Assembly: GCA_943737045.1 (NCBI GenBank)
Contig: CALSFV010000013.1
Span: forward strand, 782,501-846,500
Origin: Parapristionchus giblindavisi
Taxonomy: Eukaryota; Nematoda; Chromadorea; Rhabditida; Diplogasteridae
Length of the DNA stretch: 64,000 nucleotides
Direction of reading: 5' to 3'
Position numbers and translations under genes: made by a program. The notes under the pieces are model-generated. The model was given only the letters and a program-made list of their open reading frames with translations, searched no databases and had not been told where the DNA came from. Positions 53,840 through 64,000 of the stretch are shown here, one piece after another. Positions within the stretch are counted from its first letter, which is position 1, and the number at the start of each line of letters is the position of its first letter.

Positions 53840-54450
53840 AGGTGATTTTTTGAAAAAAAAGTGAAGCCCCCCCCCCCCCCCCCTGTACAATTAACAATTT
53901 TTCGTTCGGATACCCCCTGTAGAATGGAACTCCAGGTACCCCGCCCATGTATGATTCTACCTCTAATTTGTGTTTATTTACATACGTGGGCACCACTGCC
54001 GCTAGCGGCAATAACCTCCCGATTTTGGCACCCGACCCACCCCCCCCCCCCCCCGATTTATTTACAGTAGAATGTATCACAATGACACAAACGAGAGAAG
54101 AAAATTAGAATCTGAAATGTACAAGCTGTTTAAACGGTTTTTTCTACTTACAGTAAGGTAGGATTATATGCTCTATTTTTTACCTCCAACCCCCCCCCCC
54201 CCCCCCGATTTTCATTTCCAGCGGCAATACCCGCCCACGTATGTTTATTTATTTATTTGTTTATCCATCTGATAATGAGAAAATCGAACAATTAGCGTTT
54301 TTGATCTCTTTAATACATTTTCGAAAATTTGTCGAATGCCCCCTGTAAAAATGACGTTTAAGTGAAAGTTTTGGGAAAAAATGAAGGCTCCTTGTAATAT
54401 TAACCATTTTTCGTTCGGGTGCCCCTATAGAATTGAGCTCCAGGTACCCC
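53840..54450. repeat. Poly-C-rich repeats related to the TACGTGGGC palindromic element
   Basis: Three C runs of 14-17 bases (53868, 54040, 54190) lie within CACCCGACCC / CCGATTTT segments with CATACGTGGGC and CCCACGTATG ends (53981-54241). A duplicated flank (TTTTTCGTTCGGATACCCCC, CCCGCCCATGTATGAT) recurs at 54408-54462. Confidence 0.65.
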
Positions 54451-54850
54451 GCCCATGTATGATCCCTTTTCCGATTTTCTGCCTGTCGCATTCGTGTTTC
54501 ATAGCCTCTTTTCATTCTTGTGCAAGACTTTGATTTTTGATTTGAATCAAACATGAAATGATGCATGATATACTGTATACGATCCCTATTTTCTTTTTCC
54601 ATCCTCGCTCAAATATAAAATATTATTATTAATGATAATAATAATTCATCGTTTCTTGGACAAGAGTAAATAACGATGTTCTGTGTAGAATATATAAATT
54701 GATTAAAAAGTGCGAAAATACCGTAATATCTGGATCATACATGTATATTTCTTAAAATTTACATTTGAAGTGCATGCAAATCTATAATTGTACATCTAAC
54801 AATATTAATTTAATATTATTAATTTAATTAATATTGTCTTCTCGTTTCAG

Positions 54851-54985
54851 TTATGTTCCGTAGTCATGGACCAAGTGGACGCCATCATAATCTCCATCTG
54901 GCACTCACTATTGGCACTGTCCCTACTTCACTGATGGAACGTCCTTCAGAGGACATGTATACGATCCCAATATACAATTTGGCAG
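54851..54985 (+). pseudogene. Exon-like piece, unidentified
   Basis: Bounded by CGTTTCAG and GTACAG. Two frames compete: LCSVVMDQVDAIIISIW, which would follow in phase from 53729 but stops at TGA before the donor; and one starting at the ATG 54853 (TIGTVPTSLMERPSEDMYT, IPIYNLAG), open to the donor. No family recognised. Confidence 0.35.
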
Positions 54986-55173
54986 GTACAGTACACTACA
55001 GTACTCCAATCTGATCTTTGATTTTTGATGACTGCTACTAATGGAGCTGGCTTGTGACTTTTGAGCTAATAGATACTTATTTGTTAAGTGTAGTCACAAG
55101 GCGAAACGAAAGAGATAATAACTATTGATTGATTGACTTGGCTCCTTTTATTGATTGATCGATTGATTTGCAG

Positions 55174-57950
55174 TGATGGCTCCGTCCTCCTCATCGACGA
55201 ATCCGTTCGTACGATAGCGGGAAATTGAATCGAGCTACACCGGGAGCTTGAATCGAGCTACACCGGTCGACCGATCCGAGGAGAGACAACCTCGCTAGAG
55301 GCATTGCATCGGTTAGTTTGTCATTCATGTTATACTTCAACGTATCAATAAACTGCTTTCATGTGTTCCTTTATGATTGTTATCTGTTGCGTGAATGTGA
55401 TGGGTGTAAATCTTTGATGAGAATTACATCATGAGATTATTATCAGAGTAAACCTGGTGCATTCGTGCCACAGGCTACTTATGATAGCCTATCTACAAAC
55501 AAAAATCAGTGCTTTCGTGTCTTCTATATTTTATTATATGAATATAAATAACAATGTCGCCCAGTTCTCTCTACGCATATCAGTATTATTAACGTAAATA
55601 AATTATAATTATTAATAATAAAGGTAATTTCTTATGTGTATTACTTTGCAGACACGATGATATTTGTGTTTTCAACGATCACTATTTGTGTTTTCAACGG
55701 TCCCATCTCTGCGGAGGGAACGATTCATTGCGGATTTTGCTGAGAGTGGTACGTGATTATTGATTGATTTTGAACAATTTATTGATTGATTCGAGACCAT
55801 TTTATTGATTCATTTTGGTCGTTTTATTAATTTCGATTGTTACGATGGGGGGGGGGGGTGTGAAGCCTCAAAGGTCGATAGAAACTACGAAGCATGACCG
55901 CATGTTGGAATTTTTTTTGATCTTTGCATCTGAAGACTTTAACACTGTACCTACCGGAACAAGTGGCCCATAAATTTCACGGGATATTTAGCATGGCCAG
56001 AGTGGAGAGCAGTTATGGTCTATCACTATCCCAGACCCTTCAGATGCGTGTGGGTACCTAGATTTTGGGTCAAAAGCGCGTGTGGGTAACCTGATTTTAT
56101 GATAAAAACGCATGTGGGTACCCCAAAATCGTGAAAATTTCAAGAAAATCGTCAATTTATGGTCCAATTTTGCGGGTGGGTAACCATGAAAGGCAAATTT
56201 TTGCGGGTGGGTCTATCCCATGGGATAATCATAGACCATGTCTGGTGGAGAGTTTCAACTTAGCTCGGAGTGTGTCTTTGATATTGATCGTGAGTCATTA
56301 TTACTAATAAGGGCGTACCCGGTGCTTTCTGGTAGCGCGTGGTCATCATATTTATGTATGGGGGGAATATGAAGCTGATAAAACTACACTTTGATACTAA
56401 CTGATTGTGTTCCAGATTCTACGTCGCTGAGATGGTACTCGCGATTGATTCAGTCCATCGATTGGGATATTTTCATTGGTACGATGATTTTTGATTGATT
56501 TGTCGACCTATTGATTTTGTGATTTCCCCTCTTGTTGTGATAAGTGCATAGTAGACTACTATTAGTAGTTAGTATACGGTAATCTGATTTCTTGTATTGA
56601 TTGATTAATAATTGTGCTAATAATTGTGAAAAGAAAAGAGAAACATAACTCCTGTTGCGCACTCTCTCACCTCTTTTTTTCTCTTCTTTTCATCAATCAA
56701 TCAATACATTAAATCATATTACCGTATCAGCACATATGTGGTTGTGCGTGTTTTTCTTGATTCATGGTATTGTACTGATCGAAACTTGACCTGTGGACGG
56801 AAAGAATGATCCATAATTTCAGTTCATGCTCGACTTTCCGTACCCGGAGGAGATCGATTACATCGTGAGCGATGTAGCCAAAGATCTCATCGAATAGCTC
56901 ATCTGTCTTAGAGAGGTACGGTATTGTGATAGTGGTTTATTGATTTGATTTTGCACATGAGTCATTGTAGGATTGACCCATTGTCACTGTATTGATTGAA
57001 TAAGTATTGGTGTAGACACGAATTCACCTTGTTTAGTATGCTATAGTCGATTTGAGAGATAATTTATTCACAAACTGGGCAAACTATATATCATTAAAAT
57101 GACAAGGAATAATGTGAAATGAGTCAGCCTACGCCCATCAGTCAAATAGTTTTCGATGAAATCATTGAGAAGTATACATTGAATATTGTAATTCTACCAT
57201 TCGAATAAGTACTGCATCTGACCAGAAATCACCGGGTGATTTGGTTCAATTCGATTTCATACTTACTGGGTAATGCTATTTATTTTTTATTAATTATTTT
57301 TTATTATCTTATTTCAGGTTCGATTGGGTCTTTTAAGCTTCAACGATCGATATGGAGAGGGAAGCGAGAATACGAATATGAAGAGTTGATTGCACAATTC
57401 AAGGACGAGATTCAGGTTGAAATGTGTTTCAAATTTCGATTTTATTCAATGAAAATTTCTCGAAATACGAGAAAAGGTATTGTCTATGCGATAAACGGCT
57501 GTTATTTATGACGATGATGGCCTGTCGATTCTGTGTTTGTATCTTATATTATTCGGTCTAAAAGCTCCTTAGACGCATTCCACTCTCCCTCGTGAATTAA
57601 AAAAAACTCATGTCCCTTGTAGATCATGAAGATGCGGACGGAGGAGCATAGCTCGAATAGCTAGGTTATCGGTTTTCAAAATCCGGTCAGGTTTTTCAAT
57701 TTTTGGCAAATTTGGCTCAAAATCCGGTCAGGTTTTTCGATTTCTGGCAAATTTTGGCTCAAAATCTGGTCAGGTTTTTCGATTTTTGTGAAATTTTCGC
57801 TCAATATCCGGTCAGGCTTGGTGATTTGTAACATACTTTTCGACCTATGCGGAGGAGTCGACAGACGCGGCGTCCACCCAAGGATGTTTCAATGGAGGAA
57901 ATGGAGAAGGAGATGAAGGAATTGAAGGAGAAGAACCACCAGATCCTCTG
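55174..57950 (+). pseudogene. MRCK/citron-type serine-threonine kinase, decayed copy
   Basis: Fragments in the order of CDC42-binding (MRCK) kinases. 55174-55311 and 55652-55748 give the N-terminal region, the second with SLRRERFIADFAE. 56416-56478 has FYVAEMVLAIDSVHRLGYFH (catalytic lobe helix E). 56823-56915 has LDFPYPEEIDYIVSDVAKDL, then TAG at 56895, then LICLRE (lobe end). 57318-57415 begins RLG then shifts into KREYEYEELIAQFKDEIQ (coiled coil). 57847-57950 has SMEEMEKEMKELKEKNHQIL. The glycine loop, catalytic lysine, HRD, DFG and APE regions are absent from between the fragments. Short tandem duplications (23 bp near 55225, 22 bp near 55675) fall in the first two exons. MRCKs normally phosphorylate myosin regulators at the cell cortex; this copy cannot encode an active kinase. 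Confidence 0.75.
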
Positions 57951-59160
57951 GTTTTTATTTCCCACTGGTCCCCCAGTAGATTTCCCAGTGGGGATGTAGC
58001 TAGGGGACCAGTGGGAGATTTTCTGGGGGACCACTGAGAAGGGGATAGGCACTGGGGGACCAGTTGGAGAATGTTTAGTGCCCTAGTGGGGGAGTGGGCG
58101 TGGTCTTGCACTGTTATATTGTAGAGAAGAGAGTTATAGTGAAATGACTGTTTATCCAAGTATGGATGATACAAATACATTCGAATTAATATGCAATTAA
58201 TAAAATAGCATAACAAACTCAACAAAATAACTATTACATTACATACTGCTCTAGAGCTTGTAAATGTCAAATCTCAAAGAGTCGATGGGACCAAAAGTGT
58301 GTTCGTTTTGTCGGTCTGAATATATTGAAAGGTTAGAGGAGGGGTATATAACTATCGATAATGATTACATAACATAAAAAGGTACTGTTATATGAGAGGA
58401 ATCGCCAGAGGTTCGACCACCCCCCGGCGGTAGAAATTTCGACCCCCTGAAAATTTCAGATTAAGTACTTTGAACGATGCTCTATCGAACTGCGTTGGCC
58501 GAATTTGCATATCTGCTCTCATTTTCGAGTAGCGGTAGGTCAAAGTTGGCTGGTACGGTATTTTTGGCTCGAGTGTGCGTCAGAAAAATGATCATAACTC
58601 CGTTCAAAATAATGCTAGAAATTATTTCAAAAAAAGCATCGAAAGAGGAGAATTTGGGCAACATTTCCCAGTTGATGACGTCATTTGTCGACCATGCGCC
58701 GGTGCGGGGCGGTCGGTTTTATGAAAAAGTGACTTTCCTAATCGGAAAAAGTGCACTTTTCTTCTATGCGCGTTTTGTTGCACCCATATGTGTCTAAAAA
58801 TGACCCAAGTTTCAGGGGATTTGCGAAATGCAAAAAAAGCGTTGATTTTAGTGAAGCGACCTCGGACCTGTCATAGGAACGCTCACGCTCACGATAAGAG
58901 CCGCAGCGCGTCCAATGAATAGCACACTTTATCAAATGTATGACGAGCGCGCAGTTTCGTACTCGTGGTCGCATGGTTTTGTCTGGGAGACCAGTGGGAG
59001 ATTTACTGGGGGACCAGTGGGAGATTTACTGGGGGACCAGTGGGAAGAAATGCGCCCTATCTGTCATCTTTAGAGCACTCTCTTCTCCTGGGAAACCAGT
59101 GGGGGAGCAAAACCACGCCCACTTTTGCTGGGACCCCACTGGGAGAAAAAAACCAGAGTC
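57951..59160. repeat. Inverted CTGGGGGACCAGTGGGAGA repeat clusters
   Basis: Left cluster 57958-58100 (ACTGGTCCCCCAGTAGATTTC and GGGGGACCAGTTGGAG) and right cluster 58980-59150 (three tandem GGGGGACCAGTGGGAGATTT units). Both are followed or preceded by a GGGCGTGGTCTTGC / GCAAAACCACGCCC pair in opposite orientation. The intervening 58100-58960 has no supported gene and could be an element bounded by these ends. Confidence 0.6.
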
Positions 59161-59616
59161 ATCCTGGATAAGACCGAACTACAGAGGGTTAGAGCATGTA
59201 TGCAGTATTCTATAACAGCTACCATCGATGGTTCGATAATAGTTGTGATGAGACTACGGTAGTTGTGGGCGGAGTCGGGATACTGTAGTGAGAGGAGTCA
59301 CTTACGTTCACTGTGGAATCTAGACGAATAGGCGATGTTAGGGCCAAATAGGGAGAAGAGTACCATAGTGACTCATGGTGGTTCTATCTGTGTCGTTTAC
59401 TTGTTTACGCGAAGGTGATACCGGCTGAATCCGTGTTTCACTCTTATGATATGTGGATGATTAGAAATTGCATTTAATGCTTTCGATAAGATCATAAGCG
59501 AAGAAACCCAAAATGAATTATTGTATGTTATGATACTATTGTTGTCATTATATTATGATTGTCATTGTTATCAATATTATTATTTTATATTATTTTATAT
59601 TTTATGATTTGCTGTT

Positions 59617-59750
59617 AAATAACGAATTGATGAATGAGTCGAGCAAACTGCGGGAGGTGGAAAAGGAGGCAGTGGAGAGGGAAAAGGAACGAAGACAACT
59701 ACAGAGTAAATTGGATCAATTGCAAGAGGAAAAGGGAAATAGTCATTGCG
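59617..59750 (+). pseudogene. Coiled-coil exon, probably of the same kinase
   Basis: The frame reads NELMNESSKLREVEKEAVER then EKERRQLQSKLDQLQEEKG, a heptad-rich coiled coil like those after the kinase domain in MRCK/citron proteins. Splice borders are uncertain, and the frame runs on to a stop at 59773. Assignment rests on position and composition. Confidence 0.4.
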
Positions 59751-59944
59751 GACGCTCCGTACAAATAAAATAAGTGACGCTCAATACTCAAGACACGCGA
59801 AGTTCTGCGGGGATCACTGCTAGGCCAGTGATAGTTCAAGCCTAATTCAGTACGAAGGACTTTTACCTTTTAATATTCTGTCATTCTTTTCATTCTTATG
59901 AGCGACATTCGCTATTCGAACATCAGAAAGCTTGTGTTTATCAA

Positions 59945-62598
59945 AATAATAATAATAATAATAATATTTATACGTATTCATGAGTAAACAGTGAAACGTG
60001 TGATAGAAGTAAAAGAAACGAAATGAATCGAGACAAGAAAATGATGATAAAGCTAATGACAATGAAATTCTCAAGGGTTAAAGAGTAGAATAATGGACGA
60101 ATCTTTGGAACAATAGGGACTAAACATAATTGGTTAGGGAAACTCTATTTGATTGCCAGGTTGTACCAAAAGTCTTGCCGCTCTAGGAAAGAAGCTGTAA
60201 TGTCTATAATTAAATCTAGATCCGGGGTTGTTAAAGTTGAGTCTGTTTCGTGTGGTATAAGGGCGAAAATAGTGGGATTTTTTATTGGATATTTTATATT
60301 TTCCTCTAAGTAGGTTCATGGCTGTCCTCAAATCTACGTGCTCTCTGCGCTTCTCTAAGGACTCTATGCCCAACTGGGTGTTTCTCAGTGCGCTACAGGG
60401 CACAGTATCCCAGGTATGGCTGTAACAGCGCATAAATAGCCTTCTTGTGAAATAATTCTGTACTCTTTCGATGACTATTTTGTCGTGCTTTTTGAACGGA
60501 TTAAAAACTGCTGATGCGCTTTCAAGGATTGGTCTTATATATATCGTATATGCACTAAGGAGGACATCCACATTTTTGGTCCTCAGTGCTCGTAGGATAA
60601 TATGGCATGCTGTTTTACCTTTTATAGCAATATTTTTACAGTGATCTGTGAAGGTTAAAGATTTCTGAATAATGAAACCCAGGTCTCTGACTAGATCCTT
60701 TTGAGTCAAGTTTTGTGACCCGATTGAGTATGTCTTCTTGGTATTAGCTCTACCAAGATGTAGTGAATTGCATTTATGGGCGGCTAGTGGGAGTTGCCAA
60801 TCATCCGCCCATTTAGTGATGGCATCTATAGCAGACTGTAGGGGAGCGGATGAATTTTCATCCTCAATAGCTTTGAAAATTTTGATATCATCCGCGTACA
60901 TCTTTGCAATGACACCATTATTTTGGACAAGGGATGGAATTTCTGAGGTATAGATCAGGAAAAGTAAAGGGCCTAATACTGAACCTTGGGGTACACCACT
61001 AGTAACGGGCAGTGACTTTGACAATTTATCGTGTATTCTTACTTGGAAAGTGCGATTTTGCAGATACCCGGATATCCAATTTGTAGTTCTAGTCGAGAGA
61101 CCAATCTTGCTTAATTTCATTAAAAGCTTATTGTGCGATACTCTGTCAAAAGCTTTAGCAAAATCAAAATAAATGACATCGACAGGTTTACCGTCACTAA
61201 TAGACGTGGTCCAATGTTCTAGAACCTCAAGCATTTGCATTTCTCGTGATCTTTTCTTTCGAAAACCATATTGCTCATCAGGAAATATTTCTAACGATTC
61301 ACAGTGATTGATTATTGGTTTGCACAAAAGGCGCTCGAAGATGCGGCAGAAAAGGGAAGTTATTGATATCGGACGGTAGTTCATAGGGTCAGAATAGGGA
61401 GGTTGTTTCTTGACTGGGGTAATTATGGAGTGACGCCACAAGGAGGGAACAACTCCTGATTCATACGAGATATTGAAAATAATTTCAAGCGCTTCAGAGA
61501 TTGGAACGGAAATGTTTTTGATGAATGATAAATCGATATTTTCAGGCGTTTTGCAAGAAGACCTTTACCATTTCTCAATTAGTGCACAAATCTCATGACG
61601 GTGGAATTGAGGCTCTTGAAAGTTTCCTAAATTAGGGTAGTGTGGTGCGGTAGGAAGGGTACCATTATCAATTGTAAATACGCTCATGAATGCAGAAGCT
61701 AGTAGGTTTGCTTTCGCAATGTCATCCATTACTGTCTGACCATTATTGTCTAAAAGGCCTTCTACACCTTTCTCTTTATTCTTACACTTCTTCATGTAAC
61801 GAAAGAACCTATTCTTATCTTTACTTTCAATAACTCTCCGTTCAATTGTCTTTTGGTAGCGAGATAACTCAGAGCGAAATTTCTTGTTTAAGGTTTCAAA
61901 TGAAAGGGTACTATTGGCGTCATTTGAGGTGATAGACCTCTGCCATGCAACAAAGCGTTTGTGCAAGAGCCTTTCTAAATGGGGTGGGAGCTTTCCATGG
62001 ATGATATTTATTCTAGCCCATGGTACGTGTATTTCAATTGATTTGTGGATAACTTTTAGGAGTAAATTGTACATGTCGTCGACTGATTTCATCGTTGAAA
62101 ATAGGCTGGTCCAGTCAACATTTGCAAGCTGCATATTGATCAACGCATAGTCAGCTTTTTTGTAGTCTCTTTTTAGAGTTGATGAAGGAGCTGAGTGTTT
62201 TAATGATAATTGGAAAATAATCGTGAAATGGTCAGAGTTTGAAATTGGTGGGTTTATGGTACTAGAGTGAATAAGTCCGGGTTTATTACAAAGTAGAAGA
62301 TCTAGAGTGTTATTTTTAATATGCGTGGGCTGCAATATAAACTGAGCAAACTTTGCTACATTACAGAAATCAAGGAATAACTGAGATGGAGAAGTAAGTT
62401 TATTTATTTGGGGCATAGGAAAGATCGACCAGTCAATATCAGGTAGGTTAAAGTCACCTGTAATGAGTGAGGGTTGGGGGCATGAGCAAAGATCAAGAAT
62501 TGACTTGGTTAGGGCTTCCATCTGGGTGTAGTTTGCCTTGGGGTTACGGTATACACAGATTATTCTAACAAGGTCGCCGTTTAGATCAATGTCAAAAT
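59945..62598 (-). mobile_element. CR1/Jockey-like non-LTR retrotransposon, 5'-truncated
   Basis: The element reads right to left. The 5' border near 62598 abuts a GATCAAAGATCAA run and begins inside the endonuclease (FDIDLNGDLVRIICVYRNP). The 3' border is an (ATT)n tail at 59948-59966 after a 3' UTR of about 170 bp. No target duplication was identified. Insertion lies within or beside the decayed kinase copy. Confidence 0.85.
60134..62598 (-). pseudogene. Endonuclease/reverse transcriptase ORF with one in-frame stop
   Basis: Apurinic endonuclease-like C-terminal part first (SLITGDFNLPDIDW, LQPTHIKNNTLDLLLCNKPG, NSDHFTIIF). After a linker and the stop TAA at 61565-61567, the same frame continues (KTPENIDLSFIKNISVPISE) into the reverse transcriptase: NYRPISITSLFCRIFERLL, motif A DFAKAFDRVSHNKLL, GVPQGSVLGPLLFLIYTSEI, motif C KMYADDIKIF with both aspartates, then WADDWQLPLAAHKCNSLHLG and a thumb-like tail ending QIEFP. 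Upstream and downstream parts are in the same phase, so a single nonsense change separates the two long frames. Such proteins reverse-transcribe their own RNA at nicked target DNA. This copy is dead through 5' truncation and the stop, though otherwise well preserved. Confidence 0.9.
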
Positions 62599-62957
62599 GG
62601 TTGATCTTTGATCTTTATAGACTTATATTCAAATTCCACAGTATTCTGGAATTCAAGTTCAAAAGAATGCTCCATTAGGGTGTAAGAATGCTCCATCAGG
62701 AAAGTCTCGATTTGATCTTTGATCTCTTTAGATATTTCTCCAACATTTACCCATTATAATCTGTGTTCAAACAATAGGAGGAATGGAGGGTTGATTGATA
62801 GAATATTTCTGCGTTTTAGCATTAGCAAGGCACTTACACCGTATCATAACATTGGTGGTTAAGCGTATTTTGCCTCATTCTTGGTATCGAAACGATAGAA
62901 ACTTGATTAGGATGACCAAAGTTGTATTTCTCATTAATGAATAATCCACAATTTCAG

Positions 62958-63967
62958 GACATGCTCGACTTTCCGTACCCGGAGGAGATCGATTACATCG
63001 TGAGCGATGCAGCCAAAGATCTCATCGAATAGCTCATCTGTCTTAGAGAGGTACGGTATTGTGATAGTGGTTTATTGATTTGTTTTTTTTTCCACATAGT
63101 TCTCACCGATTCATTGATCCACTGTTATTGTATTGAGTGAATAAGAATAGGTGTAGACACGAATTCACCTTGTTTAGTATACTAGTCGATTTGAGAGTTA
63201 ATTTATTCGCGAACTAGGTATACTCCGTATCGGTAAAATCACAAGGAATAATGTGAAATGAGTCAGCCTACACCATTCATTTACATTTTCGGTGCCCTCG
63301 CCAATAGTTTTATATAGTGGGTCGGTTTTCGAAGTATGGTTGGTCTATTTAGATAATTCTTTTTTTTAACTTAAAAATAGTCATTTTTATCTTCGTTTCG
63401 CATCTGAAAATGGGTCATAAATAATGGGTAAATGCTCGCATTACGAGGATTTCAAAATTTATGGTTTTGATTTTGCAGAAGAATCGTCAACTATTGACCC
63501 ATTGTCCTTGTATTGATTGAATAATTATTGGTTTAGACACGGATTCACCTGTTTACTATGCTCTAGTTGATTTGGTAGTTAATGTATTCGCGAAATGGGT
63601 ATATTCTGTATCGGTAAAATCACAAGGAATATTGTGAAATGAGTCAGCCTACACCCATCAGTCAAATAGTTTTGGATGTAGTCATAGAGATAGATATATT
63701 ATACCACTTTCGGGGTAGAACAACTAATTGAATATTCTAATTATACCATTCAAATAAGTAGTGCATCTGACCAGAATTCACCGGGTGATTTGGTTCAATT
63801 TGATTTCATACTTACTGGGCAATGTTATTCATTTGTTTTATTAATTATGTATTTACTATCTTATTACAGGTTCGATTGGGTCTTTTTCGCTTCAACAATC
63901 GATATGAAGAGGGAAGCGTGAACTCGAATATGAAGAGTTGATTGCACAATTCAAGGACGAGATTCAG
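62958..63967 (+). pseudogene. Second copy of the kinase C-lobe and coiled-coil exons
   Basis: 62958-63050 duplicates 56823-56915 (DMLDFPYPEEIDYIVSDAAK, then the same TAG at 63030-63032, then LICLRE). 63870-63967 duplicates 57318-57415 and gives a better coiled-coil reading (KRELEYEELIAQFKDEIQ). The intron sequence between is also duplicated (GTGTAGACACGAATTCACC, AATGTGAAATGAGTCAGCCT) and contains an extra partial repeat of itself at 63490-63680. Both copies carry the nonsense codon. Confidence 0.75.
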
Positions 63968-64000
63968 GTGAAATCGCGTTTTAAATTTCGATTTTATATA

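Noticed and set aside
61565..62521. Separate 318-codon gene beside a 435-codon gene
   Set aside because: Both are in the same phase and are the endonuclease and reverse transcriptase parts of one retrotransposon ORF split by one stop codon.
59945..62598. Origin of the (ATT)n run as an independent microsatellite
   Set aside because: It lies exactly at the 3' end of the retrotransposon, where such tails are expected, so it is treated as part of that insertion.

Overview
The window looks like nuclear DNA of a nematode. Its genes are split into many short exons with TTTCAG-type acceptors, one start codon sits just behind an AG that could be a spliced-leader acceptor, and the transposon families are typical of animals. 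The intron-filling heptad GATCTTT makes me think of a diplogastrid such as Pristionchus, but that genus is a guess. No bacterial operon, CRISPR array or functional RNA gene was found.

Layout. (1) 66-5976 (+): the 3' half of a phospholipase C-beta gene (end of X box, X-Y linker, Y box, C2 domain), stopping early with no distal coiled-coil tail. (2) 8130-28852 (+): a complete 16-exon gene for a 462-residue acid-sphingomyelinase-like phosphodiesterase with a signal peptide and a GPI-anchor-like tail. Three of its introns are swollen by insertions: a tRNA-like foldback (about 10.3-11.5 kb); a putative 7.8 kb terminal-inverted-repeat element (14342-22151) carrying TACTGTAG minisatellites and a 541-codon unknown ORF; and an apparently intact antisense 13-exon THAP-type transposase gene (23613-26894). 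(3) 28.9-37.8 kb: tRNA-derived repeats, long foldback palindromes and a Tc1-like transposon whose 5' half is duplicated in inverted orientation. (4) 38431-49118: four near-identical tandem copies of a 2.67 kb unit, followed by an older, diverged copy (about 49.8-52.1 kb). (5) 53.3-64 kb: unidentified exon-like pieces, then a decayed and partly duplicated MRCK/citron-type kinase, interrupted by a 5'-truncated CR1/Jockey-like retrotransposon (59945-62598, -).

Only the phospholipase C, the phosphodiesterase and the THAP transposase look translatable; all their splice phases close without stop codons. The first two act in lipid signalling and lipid/nucleotide hydrolysis respectively, but nothing shows that they work together. 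The rest is repeats. A small palindromic MITE (GGCACACC...GAGCTAAT...CTCTCGC) recurs throughout, and the cellular introns carry GATCTTT/AAAGATC heptads that the intact transposase introns lack.
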